This document shows positions 8,101 through 15,444 of a DNA stretch of 41,602 bases, piece by piece. Positions within the stretch are counted from its first letter, which is position 1; the number at the start of each line of letters is the position of its first letter. A model generated the notes under the pieces. It saw nothing but the letters and a program-made list of their open reading frames with translations, ran no database searches and was not told the DNA's origin. Position numbers and translations under genes: made by a program. Origin of the DNA: Flavobacteriales bacterium (GTDB lineage: Bacteria > Bacteroidota > Bacteroidia > Flavobacteriales_D > Sanyastnellaceae). The stretch lies in NCBI GenBank assembly GCA_947442505.1, contig CANEVR010000019.1, forward strand, positions 1-41,602. Reading direction: 5' to 3'.

Positions 8101-8529
8101 ATGAAAAAATTTAGTTTAAACTACACTTTACTCTTTTTTGTTACCGCAGGATTAATGACCATCGTTGCCGGAGCATGCAAGCGCTATAAGATTGAGCCTA
8201 CCAAGGCCTTGATTCGGGTGATTGATGCTGATGGACAGCCGGTACAATTTTCTAAGGTTAGAATTTACGCATTGCCTTCTGAATTTCCACCACCCTCTAA
8301 CGAAGTGCGTTTTGATACCTGCGGAGTAACCAGTGCGGATGGCTCAGTAGAATTTGATTTCACCCAGTACTATGAAGCTGGTCAAGCAGGATTTGCTGTA
8401 TTGGACATTACAGCTTGCAAGAGTGGCTTTGTTGGAGAGGGTATTATCAAGATAACCGAAGAAGAGAACAACGAGGAGACAATCACCATTTTGGCCGGGC
8501 CTTGCACAATTCCTTCAGATTGCCAATAA
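8101..8529 (+). CDS. Small lipoprotein with a carboxypeptidase-regulatory-like beta domain
   Basis: A 142-residue protein of unknown function. The signal sequence ends in a lipobox-like IVAGAC (C26), suggesting a lipoprotein. The body resembles the small Ig-like/carboxypeptidase-regulatory fold: it opens ALIRVIDADGQPVQFSKVRI, has a central VTSADGSVEFDF turn, and closes with an EETITIL strand. Four further cysteines (in DTCGV, ITACKSG, AGPCT and SDCQ) could form disulfides outside the cytoplasm. The ATG at 8101 was chosen over a far upstream in-frame start because it gives a canonical MKK signal peptide and lies outside the divergent cyclophilin gene. The family was not identified by name. Confidence 0.85.
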   Translation: MKKFSLNYTLLFFVTAGLMTIVAGACKRYKIEPTKALIRVIDADGQPVQFSKVRIYALPSEFPPPSNEVRFDTCGVTSADGSVEFDFTQYYEAGQAGFAVLDITACKSGFVGEGIIKITEEENNEETITILAGPCTIPSDCQ

Positions 8530-8536
8530 AATTGAT

Positions 8537-8544
8537 TATTTTCG
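8537..8544 (+). promoter_or_regulatory. Putative -7 box (TATTTTCG) of tRNA-Pro
   Basis: TATTTTCG is one base off TAnnTTTG and begins 26 nt before the mature tRNA 5' end. The surrounding 32 nt (8529-8560) are 29/32 identical to 16739-16770 upstream of another gene, supporting a real promoter. Confidence 0.55.
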
Positions 8545-8562
8545 CGCCCACAAAAAACTAAT

Positions 8563-8635
8563 CGGGATGTAGCTCAGTTGGTAGAGTACACGTCTGGGGG
8601 GCGTGTGGTCGCAGGTTCAAGTCCTGTCATCCCGA
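8563..8635 (+). tRNA. tRNA-Pro (anticodon GGG)
   Basis: The full cloverleaf folds. The acceptor stem is CGGGATG with CATCCCG. The D arm is GCTC/GAGT. The anticodon stem CACGT/GCGTG (one G-T pair) encloses the loop CTGGGGG, giving anticodon GGG. The T arm is GCAGG-TTCAAGT-CCTGT. The discriminator is A and no CCA is encoded; CAACA follows. A promoter-like box lies upstream and a terminator follows within 12 nt, so it is a single-gene transcription unit. The downstream XRE/Bro-N genes make its 3' end a candidate integration site, though no duplicated 3' end was found. Confidence 0.97.
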
Positions 8636-8646
8636 CAACAAAATTG

Positions 8647-8671
8647 AAAACCTTCTTCGGAAGGTTTTTTT
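8647..8671 (+). terminator. Terminator after tRNA-Pro
   Basis: AAAACCTTC (8647-8655) pairs with GAAGGTTTT (8660-8668) around a stable TTCG tetraloop, followed by T to 8671. Confidence 0.92.
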
Positions 8672-8694
8672 GTGTGCCATTGCTATTTTTTGAC

Positions 8695-8702
8695 TAGATT
8701 TG
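8695..8702 (+). promoter_or_regulatory. Putative -7 box (TAGATTTG) of the XRE regulator
   Basis: TAGATTTG matches TAnnTTTG and ends only 7 nt before the ATG at 8710, implying a leader of a few bases at most. A TTTG at 8669-8672 is 22 nt upstream. Confidence 0.5.
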
Positions 8703-8709
8703 TCAAATT

Positions 8710-9027
8710 ATGTCGACCCTTGCTCAACATCTCAGGAATGCGCGCAAATCTGCACGCCTTACTTTGCAAAAAGTCTCCTTAGAATTAGGTGTTGACGTGG
8801 CGATACTCAGTAAGATTGAACGTGGCTTGAGGCCGGTGTCTCAAGAACAACTCAAATCACTTTGTCATTTATACCAAATCGACTATCATCACCTCGTAAA
8901 AGTGAAATCTGCCGAACAAATTTTGCAGATTCTGAATTATTCGGAAGACTCACTGCAAATTTTAAAAATAGCTGAGCAAGAGGTGACCTATCAGACAAGC
9001 CGAAAAAAAACTGAATCTAAAAAATGA
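8710..9027 (+). CDS. XRE-family helix-turn-helix regulator
   Basis: A 105-residue cytoplasmic DNA-binding protein. The helix-turn-helix of about residues 5-62 has the typical pattern LRNARKSARLTLQKVSLELGV followed by the recognition helix AILSKIERG. A short helical tail (about 67-95, ILKIAEQEVTYQ) and a Lys/Glu/Ser end follow. The shape (LSKIERG, then a helix with IAEQEV) recalls small Bacteroidota XRE proteins often next to DNA methyltransferase genes, but no methyltransferase is present. It follows the tRNA-Pro terminator and has its own -7 box. A large inverted repeat overlaps its stop codon. It may repress itself or the Bro-N gene downstream (inference). Confidence 0.88.
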   Translation: MSTLAQHLRNARKSARLTLQKVSLELGVDVAILSKIERGLRPVSQEQLKSLCHLYQIDYHHLVKVKSAEQILQILNYSEDSLQILKIAEQEVTYQTSRKKTESKK

Positions 9028-9046
9028 CTTTGGCTTTTTAGATTCA
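9012..9046. repeat. 12-bp inverted repeat across the XRE stop codon
   Basis: TGAATCTAAAAA (9012-9023) and TTTTTAGATTCA (9035-9046) are perfect inverted arms around an 11-nt loop containing the TGA stop (9025-9027). No T-run follows the stem, so it is not a classical terminator. A further copy of AATCTAAAAA occurs at 9130-9139 just before the next gene, and CTTTGGC (9028-9034) is repeated inverted as GCCAAAG (9098-9104). The cluster suggests a protein-binding or RNA-folding control region. Confidence 0.6.
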
Positions 9047-9150
9047 ATGAAACCCAAGATTAAAAAGACCTTGAACTATGAAATGAAATAGTTCTATGCC
9101 AAAGCCTGAGATTAGAATTCAATTTAATAAATCTAAAAACCACTGACACC

Positions 9151-9993
9151 ATGACTAAAATAAAACTCTTTGAAAGTAAAAAGATTCGATCAGAATGGAA
9201 TGAATCAGAACAACAATGGTATTTCTCAATTATTGATGTTATTGAGGTTTTAACAGAAAGTCCAAGACCCAGAAAATACTGGAATGCCCTCAAAACAAAG
9301 ATTATCAAAGAAGGGAATGATCAGTTGTCCCAAAATTTGGGACAACTGAAAATGATGTCTTCAGATGGTAAATCCTATCTAACAGATGTTACCAATACCA
9401 AAACACTATTGCGTATCATACAAAGTATCCCTTCACCCAAGGCAGAACCTTTCAAAAGATGGCTTTCTGAAGTTGGTGCAGATAGGCTTGAAGAAATTGA
9501 AAACCCTGAAATTGCCACTCAGCGCACAAGAGAACTTTTTAAACTTAAGGGATACCCTGATGACTGGATTGAAAAAAGAATGAGAAGTATTGCTATTCGA
9601 GAGGAGCTCACAGATGAATGGAAAAACCACGGAATAAAGGAACAAATTGAATTTTCTATTTTAACCGCAGAAATATCAAAAGCCACTTTTGGCATTACTC
9701 CAAGCGACCATAAAAAATTGAAAAATCTCAAAAGTCAAAATCTTAGAGATCACATGTCTGATCTAGAGTTAATATTCTCAATGCTTGGCGAAGCTTCAAC
9801 AACTGAAATTGTAAAGAAAAAAAATCCGTTGGGTTTTATTGAAAATAAAAAGGCTGCAATACAAGGTGGAAAAATAGCTGGGGATGCTCGAAAAGCACTT
9901 GAGCTAAAATCTGGAGAAAAAGTAGTTTCCAAAACAAACTTTCTTCCACCAAACAAAAACAACAAAACCCTAAAATCAAAAAATAAGAAATAA
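9151..9993 (+). CDS. Bro-N / phage antirepressor-like protein (DinD-like)
   Basis: A 280-residue protein. Residues 1 to about 110 look like a Bro-N domain, the DNA-binding N-terminus of phage antirepressors, with WYFSIIDVIEVLTES and YWNALKTKIIKEG, then the family block QLSQNLGQLKM and the IPSPKAEPFKRWLSEVG helix. The rest (EKRMRSIAIREELTDEWKNHG and so on) resembles the DinD-type C-terminal region seen in chromosomal homologues. The tail is Lys/Asn-rich. DinD in E. coli is DNA-damage induced; the role here is unknown. Base composition looks AT-richer than the flanks. It lies with an XRE gene directly after a tRNA, consistent with a small acquired insert. A perfect 27-bp palindrome sits inside the gene. 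Confidence 0.85.
   Translation: MTKIKLFESKKIRSEWNESEQQWYFSIIDVIEVLTESPRPRKYWNALKTKIIKEGNDQLSQNLGQLKMMSSDGKSYLTDVTNTKTLLRIIQSIPSPKAEPFKRWLSEVGADRLEEIENPEIATQRTRELFKLKGYPDDWIEKRMRSIAIREELTDEWKNHGIKEQIEFSILTAEISKATFGITPSDHKKLKNLKSQNLRDHMSDLELIFSMLGEASTTEIVKKKNPLGFIENKKAAIQGGKIAGDARKALELKSGEKVVSKTNFLPPNKNNKTLKSKNKK
9322..9348. repeat. Perfect 27-bp palindrome inside the Bro-N gene
   Basis: CAGTTGTCCCAAA (9322-9334) and TTTGGGACAACTG (9336-9348) are perfect 13-bp arms around one A. It is exactly nine codons in frame, Q-L-S-Q-N-L-G-Q-L, the conserved family block. Confidence 0.9.
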
Positions 9994-10039
9994 CAGCCAA
10001 TATTAAACTACGTTTACTGCTTTATTTAGAACCACTCCA

Positions 10040-10507
10040 ATGACCAACAACAGCATCTTTCGCCGCATCCGATTCATTTATAATTTCAGTGACCATGATT
10101 TGATGGACATCTTTAAATTGGTGGGATTTGTCGTCAATAGAACACAAATCATTCGTTGGCTCAACAAAGAGGACCACGAGGATTATTTGGTCATGAAGGA
10201 CGAGGAGTTGGCCACTTTTCTCAATGGATTTATTGTCCTTAAGAGAGGCAAAAAAGAAGGCCCGCAACCGCAACCGGAAAAGCAATTGACCAACAATATG
10301 ATTTTCCGCAAGATGCGCATTGCACTGAATTTAATCGACGAGGATATCATCCAAATTTTGGCTTCTGTAGAAATGCGCATGAGCAAACATGAGTTGAGCG
10401 CATTGTTCAGAAACCCCAATCAGCGCCAATACGTGGAATGCAACAACCAGGTTTTAAGAAACTTCTTTCAGGGATTGGAGGTCAAAGAAGATCGACCCCG
10501 AAACTAA
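10040..10507 (+). CDS. DUF1456 family protein (YehS-like)
   Basis: A 155-residue protein made of two similar repeats, each opening TNN(S/M)IFR(R/K)(I/M)R and each with a later short basic helix. Repeat 1 is about residues 2-70 and repeat 2 about 84-150; a charged linker RGKKEGPQPQPEK separates them. This matches E. coli YehS and the DUF1456 family in length and design; its molecular role is unknown. There is no signal peptide, so it is cytoplasmic. A weak -7-like TACGTTTA lies at 10009-10016. Its stop codon interlocks with the stop of the convergent gene (CTAA at 10504-10507). Confidence 0.9.
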   Translation: MTNNSIFRRIRFIYNFSDHDLMDIFKLVGFVVNRTQIIRWLNKEDHEDYLVMKDEELATFLNGFIVLKRGKKEGPQPQPEKQLTNNMIFRKMRIALNLIDEDIIQILASVEMRMSKHELSALFRNPNQRQYVECNNQVLRNFFQGLEVKEDRPRN

Positions 10508-10842
10508 AGGGCATCAGCAAAATACCGCATCACCGCTTCCCGCATCAATCGATCTTGTTCAGCTGGTGACAGTTCTGGAAGTTCGTCACTTCTTTCGAAA
10601 TGGGGCCATCCTTCTTCATCTCTTCCAATGAATGCATAATAGCCATAGGGCATCAACAAACTACATATGCCAATGTGCATGATGCCCACCTTCTCATCCT
10701 TCTTAAATACCTTATCAAACTGCTGTAACTCTTGCAATCCGACCAAAAAAATCACAGCAGTCAGATCCGGCTGCCCCATATCAAACTTCTCCCCGATGCG
10801 CTTTAAAGTTTCCAACCACTCCCGCTCAAACTGATAATCCAT
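10504..10842 (-). CDS. Conserved hypothetical protein, 112 aa
   Basis: Function unknown. The protein is acidic and cytoplasmic with no signal or membrane segment. Visible features are a helical start DYQFEREWLETLKRIGEKF, a hydrophobic middle TAVIFLVGLQELQQF, a Gly/Tyr-rich segment SLLMPYGYYAFIGRDEEGWPHFE, and a helical end LSPAEQDRLMREAVMRYF. It looks like a small protein conserved in Bacteroidota, from memory. An in-frame ATG at 10896 would add 18 residues, but that extension covers the promoter elements of the divergent TonB gene. The ATG at 10842 follows a -7-like box (GACTTTTG) by exactly 4 nt, with TTTC 19 nt further up, so a leaderless start there is preferred. Confidence 0.75.
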   Translation of the reverse strand: MDYQFEREWLETLKRIGEKFDMGQPDLTAVIFLVGLQELQQFDKVFKKDEKVGIMHIGICSLLMPYGYYAFIGRDEEGWPHFERSDELPELSPAEQDRLMREAVMRYFADAL

Positions 10843-10846
10843 AACG

Positions 10847-10877
10847 CAAAAGTCGTATAAATTTCGGCTTGGCGAAA
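10847..10877 (-). promoter_or_regulatory. Putative leaderless promoter of the 112-aa gene
   Basis: On the minus strand, TTTC (10874-10877), a 19-nt spacer, then GACTTTTG (10847-10854), ending 4 nt before the ATG. It overlaps the plus-strand promoter of the TonB gene. Confidence 0.4.
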
Positions 10878-10880
10878 TTT
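10859..10880. promoter_or_regulatory. 22-bp palindrome joining two overlapping divergent promoters
   Basis: AAATTTCG (10859-10866), 6-nt spacer, CGAAATTT (10873-10880). Each arm contains the -33 TTTC of one of the two opposing promoters (10862-10865 plus, 10874-10877 minus), so one bound protein could control both. Confidence 0.5.
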
Positions 10881-10892
10881 TAGTTATCTTCG
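10862..10892 (+). promoter_or_regulatory. Putative promoter of the TonB-C gene
   Basis: TTTC (10862-10865), exactly 19 nt, then TATCTTCG (10885-10892), one base off in each box from TTTG-N19-TAnnTTTG. The ATG is 18 nt downstream. Confidence 0.55.
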
Positions 10893-10910
10893 TCACTAAA
10901 TTTTCTAACT

Positions 10911-11597
10911 ATGCGTAGTCTATTAATCGCCTTCGTTTTTTCATCTTTTTGTCTCTCTGCTTGGAGCCAGAAAAAAGAATATTTGAATAGTGAATTCGTT
11001 GTCATCGAAGAAGAGTCTGTTTCCTCTTACACTAGAACATCAACATTGAAAGATGGATTGTATGATGTAACCATTACTTTTTTGGGTGGACAAATGTTCA
11101 TGACTGGAAAATACATGGACGAAAAGTTAGAAATGCCCCATGGTCATTTTGTATTTTATAACCAAAACGGAAACAAAGAAGCCGAGGGTGATTATCACAA
11201 AGGAATGAAAGTAGGGACATGGAAACGTTGGAATGCAGAAGGTGCTCCGATGCCCGATCGTGGCTATCAAAAAGCGCCGGAGGAAGCAGCAGCCGTCAAA
11301 GAAAATTCCAATAAGGCAAATACTCCAGCAAGCTTTACAGACTTAGAAAACTACATTGACAAAAACTTACGTTACCCTGAAAAAGCCATTGTCAATGGCA
11401 TCAAAGGAACGGTTTACTTGTCATTTGTTGTTGGAAAAGATGGTTTGGTTAGAAGTCCCAAAGTTACTCAAGGTGTGCATCCTGAATTGGATGCCGCGGC
11501 CATGCAATTTGTAATGGGCATGCCCGCTTGGAACCCCGGTCAGCGCAATGGATCCGCCATTGAATCTGATGTTATACTTCCCATTAGTTTTGAATAA
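10911..11597 (+). CDS. TonB C-terminal domain protein with MORN-like repeats
   Basis: A 228-residue exported protein. Residues 1-20 are a signal peptide ending AWSQ. The middle (about 75-115) has MORN/YwqK-type repeats, HGHFVFYNQNGNKEAEGDYHKG and KVGTWKRWNAEG. The C-terminus (about 145-228) is a TonB-C domain: NLRYPEKAIVNGIKGTVYLSFVV, then the TQGVHPELDAAAMQFV helix. True TonB energy transducers keep an uncleaved inner-membrane anchor and a Pro-rich spacer; both are missing. A periplasmic protein that uses the TonB-C fold for other contacts is therefore more likely than a classical transducer (inference). The promoter is shared symmetrically with the divergent 112-aa gene. pheT follows 27 nt downstream. 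Confidence 0.88.
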   Translation: MRSLLIAFVFSSFCLSAWSQKKEYLNSEFVVIEEESVSSYTRTSTLKDGLYDVTITFLGGQMFMTGKYMDEKLEMPHGHFVFYNQNGNKEAEGDYHKGMKVGTWKRWNAEGAPMPDRGYQKAPEEAAAVKENSNKANTPASFTDLENYIDKNLRYPEKAIVNGIKGTVYLSFVVGKDGLVRSPKVTQGVHPELDAAAMQFVMGMPAWNPGQRNGSAIESDVILPISFE

Positions 11598-11624
11598 TCG
11601 CTTACGCGATACTTGTATTTTTCT

Positions 11625-14027
11625 ATGCGTATTTTTTACAACTACCTTGCTCATTTTATTCACCCACTTCCAACTGCAGAGCAAGCAGCAGAGCGTCTTA
11701 CCCGTGTCGGTTTAGAAGTTGAAGGAATTGAAGAAGTAGAAACCATCAAAGGCGGATTAAGCCAGGTAGTAGTGGGTCACGTCATTGACGTACAACCCCA
11801 CCCCGATGCAGAGCGCCTGCGCGTTACCCAAGTTGAGGTTGGTCAAGATGGTCCGTTGCAAATTGTATGCGGGGCTCCAAACGTTGCATTGGGACAAAAG
11901 GTACTGGTGGCCTTGGTAGGTTGTACTTTATACCCCCAAGGAGGAGAAGAGGCATTAAAAATCAAAAAGAGTAAAATTCGCGGCGTTGAGAGTCATGGTA
12001 TGATCTGCGCTGAAGATGAATTGGGCATTGGACAAAGCCATGACGGCATCATGGTATTGCCTGAAAACGCCAAAGTTGGAATGCCTGCCGCTGAATATCT
12101 GAATATGGGATCCAACACCACCTTGGAAATTGGACTGACCCCTAATCGTACTGATGCCATGTCCCATTACGGTGTTGCCCGCGAATTGATGGCTGCATCT
12201 GATGATGAAGTCAAATCCAGCTCATTTCTTCAAAAAATCCCCCACCTCCCCAAGTTGGGACATGGTGATTTTCAATTGAACATTGATCCAGCAACACAAG
12301 TCAAGCGTTATGGTATCATTCAACTGGATATTAACCCCATTAGCGTTACTCCAGACTGGATGAAAACCAGCCTCCAAGCCATTGGACTAAAATCCATTCA
12401 TCCAGTAGTGGACATCACCAATTGGGTGCAACATGAAATGGGACAACCCCTGCACGCCTTTGATGCAGACATCATGGGCAATCATGTTCATGTTAGAAAC
12501 GGTTTGGCAGATGAAGTTTTGGTTACTTTGGATGGCACAACTAGAAAATGTTCGGATACAGATGTTGTCATTGGAGACCACAAAAATCAAGCAGCTTGTT
12601 TGGCCGGCGTTATGGGCGGCAAGGACAGTGGGGTCTCCGAAAATACAACGCACATCTATTTGGAATGTGCCTTGTTTGATGCTGTTCGTGTAAGAAAATC
12701 AGCACGGGCACATGGCATTCACAGCGATAGTTCTTTTCGTTTTGAACGTGGTGTAGATGCAGAAATGTATGAAGCCGCTAAAGCCCGGGCCGTTGCCTTG
12801 CTTATCGAAATATGCGATGCTCAGCCAAAAGGCATGCAAGAGGTTACTTTGCTGCCATTCGAAAGACCACAGATTGTTTTTCACCCCAGTAAGGCACAAC
12901 AAATCATCGGAAAAAAGATTGATTCTGATACCATGCACAACATTCTGCATAGATTGGAATTTGGCATAGAGCGAAAAAATGAAGATTCGTGGATTATCAG
13001 TGTGCCCGGCTGCAGAGCAGATGTAACGCGTGAAATAGATATAATTGAAGAGGTATTGCGCGTATATGGGTTTGACAATGTAGAACCTTCATCCCAAGTA
13101 AGTTTTTCATGGGGCAATGCCTATTTGGCTCCACACCACAGAAAAAACCAATTGGCAGAAATGCTGTGTTCCATGGGATTGACTGAGATACAAAGTCTCT
13201 CATTGACCAAAACCAACTACCATACAGACAAAGAAAATGTTGTTTCGATATTAAATCCTTTGAGTCAAGATTTGGGTGTATTAAGACCCGAATTGATCCA
13301 TGGTGGATTAGAAGCTGTTGCTTTAAACATCAACCATAAGAATGGCAATTTGGCCATGTTTGAGATGGGGAATGTCTACCAGAAATCAGAAAACGGATTT
13401 GAAGAACAAATGATGTTGGGCATTTGGTTGAGCGGTCAAACGGAGAACATCAATGCCCATGGCACAGTGACTAACATGAGCTACCGCCATGTGCGCTATT
13501 TTGCTGAGCAGTTGATGAAAAGATTGGGACAACCCCTAAGCAACGGACAAGCCATTGCCCATGCGCACTTCAGTGAAGCTGCCCAATATGCATACAAGAA
13601 ATTGACCATCACATTGGGCAAAGTGTCTGCCAAGACGCTACACGAGCACGACATCAAACAACCCGTTTATTATCTTGAATTGAACTTGAACGAATACATC
13701 TCGTTGTTAAACAAGACAAAAACGCCTCCTGTATCCATCGCTAAGTTTCCATCTGTAAGAAGAGATTTAGCATTGTTATTGGATGAAAAAGTATCATTCC
13801 AAGCCATCGTCCAAGCGGCTTTCCAATCAGAGAAAAAACTATTGAAAGATGCTTTCTTATTTGACATTTATCAAGGAGATAAATTGCCCCAAGGTAAAAA
13901 ATCTTACGCCGTTGGTTTTGTACTACAAGACCACAGCGCAACATTGACCGATGGGCAAATAGAGAAAGCCATGGAACGCATCACCCAAGGCATTTGCGAA
14001 CCATTGGGTGCTGAATTAAGGGGTTGA
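11625..14027 (+). CDS. pheT: Phenylalanine-tRNA ligase beta subunit
   Basis: An 800-residue beta chain, normal length. It partners PheS in charging tRNA-Phe. The N-terminal tRNA-binding fold (about 40-150) has VVVGHVIDVQPHPDAERLRV and GMICAEDELG. The B3/B4 editing region and B5 domain follow, with SDSSFRFERGVD near residue 370 and the B5 segment CRADVTREIDIIEEVLRVYG near 465. The C-terminal anticodon-binding (FDX-ACB) domain spans about 707-800 and includes KFPSVRRDLALLLDE. The start was set at the ATG at 11625, giving the family's usual MRIFYNYL opening; an upstream in-frame TTG at 11613 is not needed. It stands apart from pheS. Confidence 0.97.
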   Translation: MRIFYNYLAHFIHPLPTAEQAAERLTRVGLEVEGIEEVETIKGGLSQVVVGHVIDVQPHPDAERLRVTQVEVGQDGPLQIVCGAPNVALGQKVLVALVGCTLYPQGGEEALKIKKSKIRGVESHGMICAEDELGIGQSHDGIMVLPENAKVGMPAAEYLNMGSNTTLEIGLTPNRTDAMSHYGVARELMAASDDEVKSSSFLQKIPHLPKLGHGDFQLNIDPATQVKRYGIIQLDINPISVTPDWMKTSLQAIGLKSIHPVVDITNWVQHEMGQPLHAFDADIMGNHVHVRNGLADEVLVTLDGTTRKCSDTDVVIGDHKNQAACLAGVMGGKDSGVSENTTHIYLECALFDAVRVRKSARAHGIHSDSSFRFERGVDAEMYEAAKARAVALLIEICDAQPKGMQEVTLLPFERPQIVFHPSKAQQIIGKKIDSDTMHNILHRLEFGIERKNEDSWIISVPGCRADVTREIDIIEEVLRVYGFDNVEPSSQVSFSWGNAYLAPHHRKNQLAEMLCSMGLTEIQSLSLTKTNYHTDKENVVSILNPLSQDLGVLRPELIHGGLEAVALNINHKNGNLAMFEMGNVYQKSENGFEEQMMLGIWLSGQTENINAHGTVTNMSYRHVRYFAEQLMKRLGQPLSNGQAIAHAHFSEAAQYAYKKLTITLGKVSAKTLHEHDIKQPVYYLELNLNEYISLLNKTKTPPVSIAKFPSVRRDLALLLDEKVSFQAIVQAAFQSEKKLLKDAFLFDIYQGDKLPQGKKSYAVGFVLQDHSATLTDGQIEKAMERITQGICEPLGAELRG

Positions 14028-14061
14028 GATAGCATGAACTGCTCCTATTAATAATACCAAA

Positions 14062-15444
14062 ATGATCAATTCAGAATTAACCAATGTTTCTCAGGAAGTT
14101 AAAATTGAATTGACAAAACTGACCCAAGCCAATCACGACTTGGTCATCCGTGTAGTTACTGTCCTTAATATTTTGTTTTCTATCAGTGATTATTTCACCG
14201 CACCCAATTTTTGGCTCAATTTTTTGGTTATTCGTGTTATCATCACGTCCATCTTCTTTTCCGTTTATTATTTTCAAGAGCAATTATCCATCCATCCAAA
14301 GTGGACGCTTTACATCGCTTACTTGGGTTGTATCGTTGAAAATTCATACATGTACAATGTCCTTGATGCGGTGACACTACAAAAATTTACGTTTTCTTTT
14401 ATTACAACTTTTATAGGCGCCGGTTTATTTGCCATATGGAATCTTAGACTTTCTATTGTGGCTGTAATATTTAGTGTAATGCTCAATGCCTTTTTGTTTG
14501 TTCTACTCAGTCCTTTATCCCTGAATGAATTCCTTTCCAATGGCGCTTTTCTGACGCTCATGGTAGCCATTTTCTCTGTTATCCCCATACATACAAGGAT
14601 GTCTGCGTTGATCAAAGAAATCACTTATCGGTTTCAACTGGCCTCTGCAAGCAATGTTATCGCCAACAAAAACAAGAATATTCTGGACAGCATTGAATAC
14701 GCCAAGCGCATACAAGATGCTATGTTACCCGCACAAAAAGATTTGGACGCATTGCCTTTTGATTGCTTTGTTTTTTATCAACCCAAAGACATTGTTAGCG
14801 GAGACTTTTATTGGTTCAATCCATTGATGCAACAAGAAAGCCAAGTCATGATTGCGGCCATTGGTGATTGCACAGGACATGGGGTACCTGGTGCATTGAT
14901 GAGTATTTTGGGTATGTCATCGATGCAAGAAATTTATGCAAAAGATGAATTGCTCCCACCTCATCAGATATTGGATCAATTGCGAAAGAAAATCACCACC
15001 AATTTGAAGCAAACCGGTGAGTTGGGCGAACAAAAAGATGGGATGGATTTGGGACTCATTCACTATTTCGCAAATGAAAGAAGACTTGAATTTGCTGGGG
15101 CCAATCTACCTGTTTGGATAGTGAGACAAGATGAATTGATTGAACTCAAAGGAGATCGTTTTCCCATAGGAATCCATTACGGACAGGAAAAACCATTCAA
15201 CATTCAATCCATCAACCTAGAAGTTGGGGATTGGATTTACCTTTTCACTGATGGCTTTGCCGATCAATTGGGTGGTGAGCTGGGTAAAAAGTACTTATCC
15301 AAAAACTTTAAAAACCTCCTTTTGTCCACTTCAAAGTTGACCTCCAAGGAGCAGCATGAATCGATTAGAACTGAATTTAATCATTGGAAAAATCAACTGG
15401 ACCAATTGGATGATGTCTTGGTCTTTGGTCTAAGGGTTCAGTAA
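14062..15444 (+). CDS. Membrane-bound SpoIIE/RsbU-type serine phosphatase
   Basis: A 460-residue protein. Residues about 30-185 hold five or six hydrophobic segments, a membrane sensor-like region of unnamed type. A helical linker, ILDSIEYAKRIQDAMLP (207-223), matches the segment that precedes SpoIIE phosphatase domains in Bacteroidota. The PP2C-like catalytic domain (about 225-460) has the metal-binding aspartates in VSGDFYWF (D248), AIGDCTGHGVPGALMS (D269), LFTDGFADQ (D397) and QLDDVLVFGL (450-451). Such enzymes dephosphorylate anti-sigma-factor antagonists or other phosphoproteins. No partner STAS or kinase gene is adjacent. It begins 34 nt after pheT and ends back to back with the convergent alanine dehydrogenase. 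Confidence 0.9.
   Translation: MINSELTNVSQEVKIELTKLTQANHDLVIRVVTVLNILFSISDYFTAPNFWLNFLVIRVIITSIFFSVYYFQEQLSIHPKWTLYIAYLGCIVENSYMYNVLDAVTLQKFTFSFITTFIGAGLFAIWNLRLSIVAVIFSVMLNAFLFVLLSPLSLNEFLSNGAFLTLMVAIFSVIPIHTRMSALIKEITYRFQLASASNVIANKNKNILDSIEYAKRIQDAMLPAQKDLDALPFDCFVFYQPKDIVSGDFYWFNPLMQQESQVMIAAIGDCTGHGVPGALMSILGMSSMQEIYAKDELLPPHQILDQLRKKITTNLKQTGELGEQKDGMDLGLIHYFANERRLEFAGANLPVWIVRQDELIELKGDRFPIGIHYGQEKPFNIQSINLEVGDWIYLFTDGFADQLGGELGKKYLSKNFKNLLLSTSKLTSKEQHESIRTEFNHWKNQLDQLDDVLVFGLRVQ

Noticed and set aside
8563-10040. Integrated element with att repeats at tRNA-Pro
   Set aside because: No copy of the tRNA 3' end was found by eye up to 10040, and there is no integrase.
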